Assembly (NCBI RefSeq): GCF_022985175.1
Contig: NC_066877.1
Location: forward strand, 9,292,572 to 9,356,571
From: Labeo rohita
Lineage: Eukaryota > Chordata > Actinopteri > Cypriniformes > Cyprinidae
Reading direction: 5' to 3'
Length of the DNA stretch: 64,000 nt
Made by a program: the position numbers and the translations under genes
Shown: one piece after another, positions 1 to 11,591 of the stretch
Numbering within the stretch: the stretch's first letter is position 1
Layout of the letters: each line of letters starts with the position of its first letter
Notes under the pieces: generated by a model
Databases searched by the model: none
What the model was told of the DNA's origin: nothing
What the model saw: the letters and a program-made list of their open reading frames with translations, nothing else

Positions 1-1046
1 CAGTTCATCCTTTTAATTTCCCAGCTGCCATCCTCTTCTCATTACCTTTTCATGTACTGTTGAGCACATCATCACATGCAACAAAAGATACATTCACACA
101 CAACACAGCTGTCCTACCACACATACAAAAATAAACTTTCCGCATGACCTTTCTAGCTTGGATGATCTGAGCATGTGTGTCAACACACTGTGTGTAGGTT
201 GTATGTGTGTGTTTGCGTGCCCAGAGGCCAGATGATTTCAGGTCCCAGTGAAACTCCCAACAGGAAGCCTGGGGTGAATGACCTCCATGGAGACATTACA
301 GTTTTGTTTACAGTCACGAACAGTCACTTCAGATGAAACAATCACTGTCACGTACAGCTCTTCCACTCAGGTTTATTACATTTGACTTCTCATGATTAGA
401 TAAATTTGCTGGTCCAGATGAGGTAACATATGGTTCTCTAATTTGTTTATATGACCTCAGGGGTCAGGGGTCATGTGTCAGTATTTTACCTCAGTGCTTC
501 AAGATGGCTCAACTCATTCCAGTTCTGGATATACTTTCTGGAATATTTGAATCTGATTGGTCATCTATGGCATTCTTTGGCCAAGTATGTAGAACTTCCA
601 CTCATATAATTGATTCCTGTCTCTGGCAACTTATTTTATACATAGCTTTTCACAGTTTCATGTCTTGTGTGTTTATAGTTTACTGTCTCTTCTCCCCTTC
701 TTATGAAATAATTTCAACTCAAATCAATATTTAATATCCTTTTATTTATTTTGTAACCATCTGTGTAATAAGTGGGTGGTCATTTTTATAAAGTAAACCG
801 TTTAAGTGTGGTTGAAAACCTGATAACCCTGAAAAAAAATAGGCTACATTTACAGCAAAAACAGCTTGTGTGCAACAGATCCATTGGCTAATTTTCTCCT
901 GCTTCACCTTGCTTTGAAGTTCCTGCCTGATTTGCTTATCTGTGTGTTTTAATCATTTTACTTGCAAATTGCTCACATCTTTTCAATGTTTTCATCATTT
1001 AGATGGTCCTTATCTTTAGAATAAGCACAAAAAGAAGATATTACTA
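1..1046. other. No gene seen; unique-looking AT-rich sequence
   Basis: No repeat family, splice-flanked exon or coding signal is recognised here. A short GT-rich patch lies near 170-220. The small open frame around 504-734 has no recognisable motif, is rich in Phe/Ile/Ser as expected of AT-rich noncoding DNA, and is treated as chance. Confidence 0.5.
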
Positions 1047-1690
1047 TTAAAGGATTAGTTTGCTTACAGAATAAAATTCCTGATAATTTACTCACCCTCA
1101 TTTCATCCAAGTCATGTGTTTCTTTCTTCAGTTGAAAAGAAATGAAGGTTTCTGAGGAAAACATTCCAGGGTTTTTCTCCATATGGTGAACTTCAATGGG
1201 AATCCAAAGGGTTGAAGGTCCAAATTGTGGTTTTAATGCAGGGCTCTACATGATCCCAGCCAAAGAATAAGGGTCAATAAGGCCATTTTCTAAAAATAAA
1301 AAAATAAAAAATGATATACTTTTCAACCATAAATACTTGTGTCATTCATGAATTAATCACATTGGAAAGCTCACACGTGACATAGGCAGAAGTACCAACC
1401 CAGTGTTTACAAAACAAATGTGCAAAGAAAGTCAAACGCCCTTTACAAAAAAGGTAAAAGAGCAATGTCGGACAATTTTTGAACCCAGACTACACAGAAA
1501 AAAAACTAACAATGCGTGACCTTTTCAATGTGATTACAGCAAGATGATCATTTGTGGTTAAAAAGTATATACATTTATATTTATTTATTTATCTATAGAA
1601 AATGACCAATCGTTTTGCTAAGACCCTTTTCATGCGTATGATTGTGCAGATTGGAATCCAAGTCATTTGCCGAAACTAGGAGTAGCTTGA
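1047..1690 (+). mobile_element. Diverged TTAA-type MITE (P2X7-like-remnant family)
   Basis: Starts at TTAAAGGATTAGTTTGC and continues with a 'ctcaccctcat' block, a 'tccatat...cttcaatggg' block and a 'cccagtgtttacaaa' block. These occur in the same order in the better-preserved relatives at 49694-50509 and 62074-63093. The right terminus is missing or too diverged to see. TTAA followed by AGG at the left edge fits a Kolobok- or piggyBac-type non-autonomous element. It carries no intact gene. Confidence 0.6.
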
Positions 1691-2366
1691 TGGATGAGTG
1701 ACATAATTTTGCATGTTAATGTTGTTTTTCCTCTCTGCTGCTAAGGCTTGGAAAATTTACAAGAGTTTCTAATTCGTCTTTCTCATCTGTATTTGTTTTT
1801 GCATTATCTAGATATAAATGAAGCTGTGAGGAACACCTGTGCCACCATTAATATCTATGACAGAGGTGACAAAAGCAAACCAGGTGATCTCATGAACAAA
1901 CCTCATTGCTCATTTTGTGTTTTCTCTTTTATTTGATTTCGTCAAGGTGTAGTGAATACCAATATGAGAATGGATAACATGCTCCAATTTATTTCCAACC
2001 ATCTCCACCCATCAGCCTAGACGTGTCTGGAAAGCCTGGAGCTCTGAGGCTTGATAGGACCAGCTGGTACTGGATCAGTCTGAACACGGCTGAAGAAATG
2101 AGCTCACAAGCCCTGAGGCGATAAGCACTGAGAAACTAGTGTTATGACAGCAGCTCTTTATAGGAGTATGTGTACGGCAGGACAGGTTTTGAGCACCTAC
2201 ACTTATGAGCCTACAGCAATATAGGAAAATTGCACTACTGTTAAGACATTAGCGCTTCAAGCTAGTTTCTATCTCCTCCAGGTTGCTTGCTTGTTTGTCT
2301 GTGAACATAAATGGAAACTACAGACATACACACTAGGGAGCATTTTAAGTATGGCTTGGTAACAAC
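1691..2366. other. No gene seen
   Basis: Unique-looking sequence without recognised repeats. The open frame at 1748-1936 shows no family motif and is not supported. Confidence 0.45.
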
Positions 2367-2960
2367 TTTATTGGGAGATTTCACCTCAAAAATGTAATTA
2401 CCCTATGATTTACTTAACCTCCAACCATCCTACTAGGTGTATATGACTTTCTCCTTTCAGACAAATTCAGTCTGAGTTATTTAAAAATGTGCTGGCTCTT
2501 CCAAGCTTTATAATGGCAGTGAATGGTGGTCAAGATTTTGAAGTCCAATAAAGTGTATCCATCCATCATAAAAAGTACTCCACACAGCTCTGGGGGGTTA
2601 ACAAAGGTTGTCTGAGGCGAACTGATGCATTTTTGTAAGAAAAATATACATATTCAAAACTTCATAAACCGGAACCTCTAGCTTGGGCTAACTGTTGTGC
2701 ACATGTTCACAAGAGAGTGGAGCAGAGAAGAGAGCAAAACAAAACACCAGTCACAAATTAGAAGTACAAAATAAGGATTTGTAAAGAAACATGTTGAAGC
2801 ATTCCGATATAAGCCAAGAGGAGACTGGTTTTCCTTTGCTGTAAACAGAACGTGGTACTCGCGAGACTAGCATATTCTCACCGGAGCTTACACTACGTCT
2901 ACGTCCTACATCATCCGCTGGAACGCCACTTGCTTCAGAATGTTTAGAGGCCATTCAGAA
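2367..2960 (+). mobile_element. Old copy of the 31021-31684 TTAA MITE family
   Basis: Shares ordered blocks with the intact copy at 31021-31684: a 'gtgtatatgactttct' block, 'catccatcat...aaagtactcc', a 'ttgtaagaaaaatat' block, and 'gatataagccaag' followed by 'actggttttcctttg'. The left terminus is degraded and the right half diverges after about 2880. The overlapping minus-strand open frame at 2751-2954 is a shadow of this repeat, not a gene. Confidence 0.6.
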
Positions 2961-3831
2961 ATAATATTTTTATCTTTTAATAGGAACAAAATGTTCTTAT
3001 AACATATTTTCTGTGTTGTTCGCCACATGATATTCAATGTAAAACCTGGGACCTGAAGCTGAAAACCACTGATCTAAAACTCAGATTTCTGGGTAGTCTG
3101 ATTAATGTTATCAGTGATATAATCAACTACAACTAATTTCTGTATCTCACGTTGGATCCATTTGATCTGAAAAGAGTGAGAGGTTTATTTTCACGATGAA
3201 TCAGAGTTAGATGTTAGATGTTAGATGTGCGGCCTCATTTTGCACATCCATTTTTTACTGATGACAGGCAGGAAAATAAAACATTTAAATATGATAATAT
3301 GAACAGCTTTGCAGATGTCTCTAAGCAGCACCTCCTTTTGTTTTCTTGCATATGCTTATGCATAAAAAACAAGCTGCATAAACTCAAATGACTTCAGAAA
3401 GTGCTTCATAATAATCGGGAAGAAACAGGTTTAAGATTTGGCGGAGGTGTTCCTAACGTGCTTCACTCAGAAATATTTGTTGCAAGAATTTGATGGAAAC
3501 ATGTTTATACACACAAAGTGTGTTTCTAGCAGTCGTTCCATTTTGCACTAAGCATGAGGTTTCACCTTTCAGGTCAACACTTTTAAACACTACACCAGCC
3601 TGTCCAAGATCCACAGTTACCTAGAGAGTTTAATGTAAACAACTTTTGCTTATAGTAAATGTTTATGTGTTTGTTATGCCTGCAAAAAAAGTCAATCTCT
3701 CATTCTTGCCTCCTGGGAAACAGACTTCAGAGTGCAGTGTCAGTAAGTGATAGTGAAGCTGAGCTGCAATTTTTATTTTGTGCTGGACACAGACAAGAAT
3801 GAGACGTATAGGAAGCTTGCATGTACTAGTA
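2961..3831. other. No gene seen
   Basis: AT-rich, unique-looking sequence. A short 'gaaaaccactgat' near 3061 resembles the right terminus of a hAT MITE such as 39696-39900, but no left partner is visible. The triplication 'gttagatgttagatgtt' near 3207-3228 is only a small slippage repeat. Confidence 0.4.
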
Positions 3832-4935
3832 CCCAAGCTAACAGGGAACGTTCCCACAACTTTGATTAAAGTTTTTTCAAAGGTATTTAAAGGTTAGGAC
3901 AGAACATTCTTAAAATAATGTTTATAGGATATTCTGAAAACATTATTAATGGTTGATCTACATTCTCGTATTGTTAAGAGAAAACATTCTTATAACAACA
4001 TTCTCCAAATGTTCTATTGATGTTATTTGTATGCAATTGTGGTTCTTATAATGGTAAGAGACAACGGTCCTAGGACAACATTCCCGGAACGTTCTTTTGA
4101 TGGTGTTTGTACACGATTGAGGTTCTCCTAATGGTAAGAGAAAAGGGTCTTAGGACAACGTTCCTGGAAGGTTCTTTCGATGGTGTTTGTACACGATTGA
4201 GGTTCTCGTAACGGTAAGAGAAAAGGGTCTTAGGACGACATTCCCGGGATATTCTTTTGATGGTGTTTGTACACAACTGAGGTTCTCGTAAAGGTAAGAG
4301 ACAACGATCTTGAGACAACATTCCCGGGATATTCTTTTGATGTTGTTTTTACATGATAGAGGTTCTCGTAAGGGTAAGAGAAAACGTAAGGCAACAGTGC
4401 TGCCAACTGAGCCATGTGATTTGTTTTGTTTTGATGTGATTGCTGTGATTTGTATCTGATAATTATTCTTGTCATGTAAAAAAAGTGTTCGTAGAACAAC
4501 ATTCTCAGAGCATCCTTGTGATGTAATTTGTACTTGATTGTTTCTCCTAATGCTAAAAGAAAACTTTCCTACAGCATATGTATTTAAGAAACATTCTCAT
4601 AATGTTGATAGTTTCTAAATTCTTGGAAAATTATCTTGGGAGGACGGGTTCTTTAAACATTGTTTTAGAATGTCCTTTAGTGTTCAGTATGGTATGTTCC
4701 CAGCTAAGGAAGAACATTTTTATAACTTTCAGAAATGTGTTTTAAAGGTTATGTGAATGTTAAAACATTCTTATAATGATGTTTATGGAACATTCTTTTA
4801 ATATTAAATATGGGTGTTTTAAACGTAGAGAGAACATTCAAATATAAGGTTCTCATAACATTATGACAATGGTAGATTGGGATGGTCCTGTAACGTTCAA
4901 ACAACCAAGAAAAAATGTTCCTCAAACATAAAAAA
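3832..4935. repeat. Minisatellite array, 80-bp period core
   Basis: Homologous positions recur at 3921, 4001, 4081, 4161, 4241 and 4321, an exact 80-bp step. Each unit has 'acattccc', 'gttctttt', 'tggtgtttgtac' and 'gaggttctcgtaa.ggtaagag'. The phase resumes at about 4501 after an interruption of about 100 bp. Outer units (3832-3920, about 4580-4935) are more diverged, and 'cccagctaa' near 4699 echoes 'cccaagctaac' near 3832. Arrays like this often sit inside fish DNA transposons; the palindrome GGGAACGTTCCC at 3843-3854 may mark an element end. The minus-strand open frames at 4070-4502 exist only because 80-bp units shift frame without creating stops. Confidence 0.85.
4387..4416 (-). mobile_element. 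tRNA-derived SINE head fragment (DANA-like)
   Basis: Within the interruption of the minisatellite, the reverse complement reads TGGCTCAGTTGGCAGCAC followed by TGTTGCC. This resembles the box-A region of tRNA-derived fish SINEs such as DANA. No box B or tail is recognised, so only the head is claimed. The rest of the roughly 100-bp interruption (to about 4486) is unassigned. Confidence 0.4.
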
Positions 4936-5610
4936 AACTGGACGTTTTGCTGCTTAAACTATTATATTTTAATCGTGTCTATATCTGCCAGACACTTTGA
5001 AAAGATTAGTAAATAAATCATCATTAATCAGATTATTTATTTTTTTTTTAATCCAAACAACACCTATACAGGGAGTGCCCCATTGAAAGCTGGAGTTTCT
5101 TTTAAGTATCTTGCTCAAGGGAATAATCCTGATATTTCACACAACAGAGTCTGAAACCACACCAAGATTCAAAATCCAATTTAAAACCTAGAAATGAAAC
5201 ACACTCACGTAAATTTGTAAATGAATGGTGAATTAGTGGCGAATTGAATTTGTATAATCAAATTCGTAAAACTTTGTACAATCTGTCCCACTGATGGTTA
5301 GGTGCATAGGCCTTCAGGCTTCTTTTTTTTTTTTTTTTTTTGGTGCTAATCATATCATACAAATTAATACCAAAAAACCCAACTCATAAAATATGTATGC
5401 TCAAGAGGTTGGGTTGAAATTCTTAAAATCCAAACCACATCCAGTAAATAAATAACAAATATTTTAGACCTAGAAATCTTGGAGCACTAATTCTAGGTTA
5501 CTGTCACAAATTAGCTAGGTCCAAAAATGAAATAAGGTTCCAGAACGAAGGTAATTTTAGTATGAGTATAATGACCGCCCATGAACAAGTATTAACAGAG
5601 ATCGTCTAAT
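4936..5610. other. No gene seen; poly-T tract
   Basis: AT-rich sequence with T-runs at 5039-5050 and 5322-5341. No coding or repeat-family signal is recognised. Confidence 0.4.
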
Positions 5611-6085
5611 TCAGTGGTTCTCAATTCCAGTCCTTGCGTACCACTGCTTTGCACATTTTATATGTATCTCTTAATATTTCAAACATTTGTTCGATTAGAC
5701 CATAAGTTACCTGCGATGTGGACATCCACATATTCCTCCATGATACCAGTTTGAAGTATTTTCCATTCAAAGGGCAGTAAAGTGTGTGAGATGTGAAATT
5801 AAATTGTATTTATTTTTTTGTATTATACTATGTTACACTTCACACTTCTCTAGTAAGTTTTGTCGGTGTGTGAAGATGCTGCAGGCCATAGCGTAGTGCA
5901 AATCTGTGAAACAATGTTTCGAAGTGCAGTAAATTTTACCGGATTTTCTGTGCTCAGGGAGTAGGGAGCAAAGAACACTTTGTAGAGACTATGTCAATCG
6001 AAACTATGTCAGTCGAGTTCATTCATGGAACTCTCTTCTGACAAGCTGGTTATGTGAATCAGGTGTGTTAAATAATTATATTATT
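5611..6085 (+). mobile_element. Truncated hAT-type MITE (CAGTGGTTCTC family)
   Basis: Left terminus CAGTGGTTCTCAATTCC, then 'agtcctt', 'ccactgctttgcacatttt' as in the complete copy at 39696-39900. Near the right, 'gaatcaggtgtgtta' matches the internal block typical of the family, but the closing inverted repeat is absent. An unrelated internal stretch (about 5760-5990) suggests a later insertion or a longer family member. Confidence 0.55.
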
Positions 6086-6299
6086 AATGATATTATTATA
6101 ACCTGTTTCTTGAATTGAAACAATATTACTCATTAAAACATGCAGAACTAAGAAATTATTTTTTTTTATATTAGGGTATTTCTTTTGTTAAGGAAAAATG
6201 ACTGGAAGAAGTGTAAAGAATTCAAAAACCATAAAGTGTCTGTCATGTTTTAACCATAAAGAATAGTTTAAAGCCACAATTAACCATCTGGTTTTTACA

Positions 6300-6435
6300 A
6301 CTTTCACATTGTAGCAAAAATCTGCCTTTAAACTTCAAAGGAATAAACTTGTGACATTTATTGTGATAATTTTTTTCATATCAGTGGATATTGATAATTA
6401 CCGTGGTCATTTTTGGTCATATCGCCCAGCCCTAC
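6300..6435 (+). mobile_element. Right end of a hAT-like MITE
   Basis: The block 'catatcagtggatattgata' followed by 'ggtcatatcgcccagccct' at about 6377-6434 resembles the right terminus of an abundant fish hAT-like MITE whose inverted end reads AGGGCTGGGCGATATG. No matching left terminus is seen between 6086 and 6300, so this is a 5'-truncated copy. Confidence 0.5.
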
Positions 6436-7297
6436 CTTAAGGTACAACTTTGAATGTTTTAGAGGTAAATGAGGTACACATATGTCTTTTTGAGGGTACT
6501 GACAAGCTGATAAAAGTAAATTTTTTTATGGCTGCGTATCTCATTCTGATCCCCCCCCCCCTGCTGAAACAGCCCTTTGACTAGCAGGATCTCCGTCCTC
6601 GGCTGTTTAAATAGAACATTAAAGTTGGGAAAATGTTATCTCAAGGACTTCCAGTCATTTGAACGTCCTGTGCCAGCCTGGCACCTTTCGTATGAGCAGT
6701 CAATGAAGCAGGGGGCGAGCTCCATTCTCTGGCCCCTCACACACGGATGAGCAAACACAGAAGCTCTTATCCCACTGCTGTTTCGCTCTCTGTAATGGAG
6801 CCTAAAGGGGAAAATCTTTTACTGGAAGGCAGTCAGGTGGATGATAGATAAGAAACATCCGCTCTGTCTGGGGATCTGTGCTAAACACATTACCCCTATT
6901 ACACCCAGAGCACTGTAGGTCATATGGGTCATATATTCATTCAGCCACTCCATTCTGCCAGTATTTTTCAAGAATAAGTACCCTGTGCAGTGTTGGGTGT
7001 TGTTGGGTGTCATTTTTGCATTGCTGCATGCAGTGTTTATTGCACGTAAGGACTTTGACAGACACACTAAAAATGAATTGCGCAGGCTGACAGCGCCATT
7101 TATTTTCAGCACTTCCTGCATTTTAAAGAGCTGATTTAGGTGTCTGGTTTGCAGTCCCAGTGAAGCATATCAGATTTTTGTGTTATGCTGCATCCTCCAA
7201 AACCAAACATGAGTCTGTTTCCCAAAAGCATTATTAGCCAACTGTGGTTGCAAGTTACAAAGGATTTGTTTTCCTGAATCCAAAGTTTCCAAACCAT
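6436..7297. other. No gene seen; C12 tract and unique block
   Basis: A run of 12 C lies near 6550. The block 6660-7130 is less AT-rich than its surroundings and has no repeat-family similarity that I recognise, so it is a candidate conserved noncoding element. Open frames on both strands (6819-7121, 6878-7090) overlap each other and neither has a motif. From about 7205, 'gtttcccaaaagcatta' resembles the start of another fish MITE. Confidence 0.4.
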
Positions 7298-8592
7298 CAA
7301 AATAAGAGCTCAAACAGCTGATAAAAACATCACAGTAAGCCACAAGTAATCCACATGACCAGTTAATCAGTTAAGACTCAAACTGCTTCCAGCTAAAATA
7401 AGCCTGGTTTATTTGGTAAACTTGTTTTATGAAACACCCCCCCCCCCAGATTAACCATTTTAGTTTTATTTATCAATTTATTGTACTGGAGGAAACATAA
7501 TTATGGATTATAAACTTTTATTTTGGTCAGAAGCAACAGTTTAAAGTTAAAGGGGTCATCGGATGCCCATTTTCCCAAAATTTGATATGATTCTTTGGGG
7601 TCTTAATGAAAAGTCTATAATATACTTTGGTTAAAAATTCTCCATGGTAGTGTAAAACAACACCCTTTTTTACCACGCCAAAATCAGCGCTGCAAAAATC
7701 ATCTCATTCTGGTCGAGGCTGCTTTAAATGCAAATTAGCTCTGCTCGCCCCGCCCCTCTCTTCTCTCTGTGGAGAGACGAGCCTGTTTACTTTAGCCGCG
7801 TTTAGCTGCTAAACTTGCTAACTAGCACATCATTAGGAAAGGCAATCGCAAAGATTCATTAAAAAAAAAAAAACCTTATACTCACTTCTGCTGTAAGTGA
7901 AGCTGGATCATGAATGATTCGCGCGAACATAGACGAATATATGTAGATCGGGAGGCACATTCGGGAGTAAATGACGACCACTACATTCATTATTACATCC
8001 AGCAACACAACACCTCAATTGCTCAATCGGAGACATTCTTGTCTAACTTACATCAGTGCTCCAGCATTGAAACAAAGAGGGTGGACTGTTACAACTGATC
8101 TAAGGTAAGACGCTCATGTCAATCAACTATCATGGGAGCGGCCTCTGTCGGTGTGACGCCACAATGACAGGTATCTGAGAATGGCTCGATTTGAAAAAAA
8201 AATTTTTTTTACAGATTACTTAAAAAACACTGCATGGATTTTTATCATTATAGGGTAGATTTGTACATACACTGCCAACACACATTAATGTTCAAACAGC
8301 AGGTAAAAGTGAACTTAGCATCCAATGACCCCTTTAAAATGCCTAAATGGCTGCTTTCAAAGCCACAGTTTTTGCTTCACAAAACATTAATTCTCTGGAG
8401 TCATGTGCATTACTTGTGGATTATTGTGATGCTTTTATCAGCTGTTTGGACTCTCATTCTGACAGCACCCATTTACTGCAGAGAATCCATTGGTGAGCAA
8501 GTGATGCTAAATTTCTCCAGATCTGTTCTGATGAAGAAACAAACTCATCTACATCTTGGATGGCCTGAGGGGAAAAAAAATAATTTCAGGTG
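7298..8592 (+). mobile_element. MITE with inverted arms, interrupted by a second MITE
   Basis: The left segment 7306-7361 ('caaacagctgataaaaacatc' region, 'ccacaagtaatccacatgac') is the reverse complement of 8398-8460 in the right segment. The right segment continues with 'ctgacagcacccatttactgc' and 'catcttggatggcctgaggg'. The same right segment recurs at 26000-26236. A TTAA-flanked element at 7547-8337 sits between the arms. The open frame at 8234-8593 spans the junction and is not a gene. Confidence 0.7.
7547..8337 (+). mobile_element. TTAA-flanked MITE, AGGGGTCAT family (Kolobok-like)
   Basis: Bounded by TTAA on both sides (7547-7550 and 8334-8337), with terminal inverted repeats AGGGGTCATCGGATGC and GCATCCAATGACCCCT. 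TTAA duplication with an AGG terminus fits Kolobok or piggyBac; the superfamily is inferred. The interior has a GC-richer block with 'cgccccgcccctctc' (about 7750) and an open frame at 7910-8098 ending just before a GTAAGA splice-donor-like site. This may be the relic of a first exon of the autonomous parent. Related copies: 17931-18728, 19363-20189, 8594-9114 and 40528-40815. This copy lacks about 46 bp near 7965 that both minus-strand copies keep. Confidence 0.85.
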
Positions 8593-8593
8593 A

Positions 8594-9114
8594 AAAAGGG
8601 GACAGATGCTCATTTTCCACAAGTTAGTATGATTCTTTTTATGAAATGTCTGCAACATACTTTGGTTAAAATTCTTCTGATGTTGGGAGAAAATGAAGAC
8701 TCTTATGTTCACTTTTACATCTAACTACAAAACTTCTGTATTGCTTACGAGACAGTCTGTCAACGGTTGTGGGTGGGCGTCCACTCCTTTGTTTTTGTTT
8801 TCGGCGCGAAGTCGCGCCTTCCAGAAGGTTTGTTGGTTTCTCCCTCTTGTGCCCATATTTGGTTCTTCCTGCCCTCAGTGTGTCCTGATTAGTTAACTTC
8901 ACCTGTTTGTGTATCATTAACCACCCTTCAAAAAGGGTGGAAAATCAAAAAGGCTTTATAATTGAAACCGTTTCAGGGGTTTTTTGGGACTAAAAAGGAG
9001 TCAGTAGATTTGAATCATTGTAGGGTGGTTGTGTCTACACACTGCGAAGACAGATTTATATGCAAACACCATGTAAAAGTGAATTTTGCATCTGATGTCT
9101 CCTTAAACAGATCA
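8594..9114 (+). mobile_element. Diverged AGGGGTCAT-family MITE with foreign middle
   Basis: Left end 'aggggacagatgctcatttt' is cognate to the family terminus, and the right end 'gaattttgcatctgatgtct' followed by 'ccttaa' closes it. The middle (about 8790-8950) does not match the family: it has GGCGCGAAGTCGCGCC, a near-palindrome at about 8803-8818, and a CT-rich stretch. Overlapping open frames on both strands at 8666-8917 are repeat shadows. Confidence 0.55.
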
Positions 9115-10615
9115 TGCACTTGAGCAAAATAACCAAACTAACATGTAGTACTATCTATATTTTTCATTCCATACATACACATTTCATTCTCGTTTTTTTC
9201 ATTTGTTCAGAGAATTAAAACTGTTTTTGAAGAGTGCATGTCTGTATTAGTACCACAGGGAACCCAGAGTGATGTAAGGAAACCTGCAAAATACAGCCAA
9301 GCAGTCCTCAAATTCCACTATTTATAGCAATAATCTAACATTAATTTGATAACTAATTAACAGAAGTTATTGCTCCACCACCCACTTGATGTCATTAACG
9401 ACAGTTCTAGGTTTGAACTACTAATGTGCAACAAAGTTGCCACGCTTTCAGGAAATAGTCGTAGTTTCCATCAGTGCATACTGTGGTAGTTAAGCAGCAA
9501 GTTACATCGCTGTTTGAGAAATACACACCCCAGGACCGGAACCATAATGCAACATGGGATATGCACCGTGCAATTTTTGTTCAGCACTAATTGTTGGATG
9601 TGTTCATGCTATTACGTGATTTACATAATTCCTTTAGTGAATTGGGTATAAAGCAACACAGACAACCCTATCAGCGTGCACAATTGATTCTTAGTGAATT
9701 TCCCTCTGAGTGCTTATGTATTCTCAAGGTACCTTCTCTCTATATCTCCATTTTCCGTCCTTCTCTCATGCGTGCACGCAGCAGTGCTTACAGTAAACGT
9801 GTTTACATTCACCATGAGTGTTAGGCTTTGGCTTTGTAGATTTAATTGGATTGCTTGGCCTTGTATTACTCAGATCAGTGAGAGTCATTTCAGGTAGTGG
9901 GGTAAAGATATTGCTTGTCTGATCTAACACAGAAAGAGAGAGAAAGAATGTAGAAGGGAAAAAAACGGTATCACAGTACCATGGTACCACCATAGTACTT
10001 TTAAAAAGACAAATAAAAATACTTAAAGGTAATATATCTAGCTATTTTACTGTGCTCACAAAAGAAAAAAAAGTTTAATATATATATTTTTAAATGTCAT
10101 ATATAGTTTTCTTTTGATCCAGAAAAAGGATAAAGAAGGATAAAACATTGATTTATTTATTTATTTACACTGAATGACAAAAGAGTGAAGGGTTCTGACC
10201 CCTTTAAAAACCTTTTTATGTCAACCCAGAGACCACATTTCAGGTTTTTTTTTTTTTTTTTTTTTCTATGGGTACATCATAAATGTGATGTAAAAGCCAC
10301 TGTGTCAAGTTTCCTTGATGACACTGAAATGATGTGTAGCTGACATGACAGCACTAACAAGTGCTGAGGTTATATGGTCACATACAGTCACATAAAACAG
10401 GCCAGAATTAAACAAAATGAAATGGGTAAAACGAACACTAAGTAAATTTAGTTAAGCCATTTTAAATGAGTACTATGTTTCCACTGTTTCCATTGTTTTC
10501 TGTTTCACCCACAGATCTGGCTAGTTCAGAAAGCATGGCACAGATGGCTTTTTTTTTTTTTTTGGAAAAAAAATTTAATTCACTTTAACTTTAATTCAGC
10601 AAGTTTGCATTATAT
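9115..10615. other. No gene seen
   Basis: AT-rich. The part at 9410-9520 ('gtgcaacaaagttgccacgc') resembles a fish interspersed repeat but no boundaries are visible. A short near-palindromic patch built on 'gtaccatggtac' lies at about 9975-9990. Poly-T runs lie at 10244-10265 and about 10550-10563. The open frames at 9591-9993 overlap on both strands and are not supported. Confidence 0.4.
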
Positions 10616-11226
10616 GCATAGATATGTATAGGTAGATGCCCTATTAGTGTCCGTTTCTATGCGCCGCTATGCATAACACCGTGTCTACAGTAGAACGTAT
10701 TAATCATTGATGCTGTCTACACTTATGACGTGCTTACACAAAGTTCAAATGATTTGCTTTAGCTGTTGCGGTGTAGACACGGGCTGACAAAGTCTGTGAG
10801 CATTCGAGAGCAAGGTGCCTGTATGTCTGCAACCACAGTAATATGCATGTGTAAATATCTATACAACAAACTTCAGCAGCTAATTTCGCTAAACACAATA
10901 CAACAAAACGAATTTGTTAGTCAACACAACATTTAAAAGGTACAATAGTTTTAATACCTGTAATATTATAAACACCAGTCAACACATTCTTACCTGTGAA
11001 AGTTTATCCAGTTTTCATTTTTGTTTCATTTTTCATTTTCCAGTTTTTATTTATGTTTCAGCGGTTTTCACAACCGGAGGATGCGTAATGTTGTGGCATC
11101 TTGAAACGTATTCATTTAATTTTTAATTTTTATTGTGAGTGACAACACATTAACTGTTTCAAGATGACGAACACATCAACGTGCTTGGAACGGATGAATG
11201 TGCCGTCTACTTATACATATCTATGG
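10616..11226. mobile_element. MITE with ATAGATATGTATA inverted ends
   Basis: The left end 'catagatatgtatagg' plus 'tagatgcc' and the right end 'gccgtctacttatacatatc' plus 'tatggg' are inverted repeats of about 22 bp. The interior has 'gtgtctacagtag' and 'gtgtagacacggg', a second inverted pair on GTGTAGACAC (about 10681 and 10770). No target duplication could be assigned, so the superfamily is not stated. Confidence 0.6.
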
Positions 11227-11591
11227 GCTAAAGCCCTTGCCCTTTTCCCCAAATTAACCAAAAGTGCCCCTCTCTCAACAATTATCAACAATAATATTGT
11301 GGTAATAAAACAAAATGTATTTAAATTATAATTATTATGACAATGTGTGCAAATCAGTAACGAATGGCTAAAACTCAGAAAATACCTGTTGCCATTATGT
11401 TGCTATAGATTACATGGGTTTTAAAGGGAACCCCGCGTATTAAGACATGGCTTAATAAAACGCAAATTATGTCTCTTACTGAAATATGTAGTTGTGAAAT
11501 ATTTTTGACTATGGGGGATGCCATTATGACGTGAAATGGTTGCACTCGACGGGCTAGTGGTGCTATCCGTTGCTATTTTTACCGCAACACA

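Noticed and set aside
4070..4502. Minus-strand frames with repeated peptides, possibly a repeat protein
   Set aside because: Direct result of the 80-bp DNA period; 80 is not a multiple of three, so peptide units change frame.
6549..6562. C12 tract, and a similar C-run at 7435-7447, as regulatory signals
   Set aside because: Simple mononucleotide runs; likely slippage or sequencing-sensitive sites without other support.
8234..8593. 119-codon frame
   Set aside because: Begins in one MITE, crosses its TTAA terminus at 8337 and ends in another repeat.
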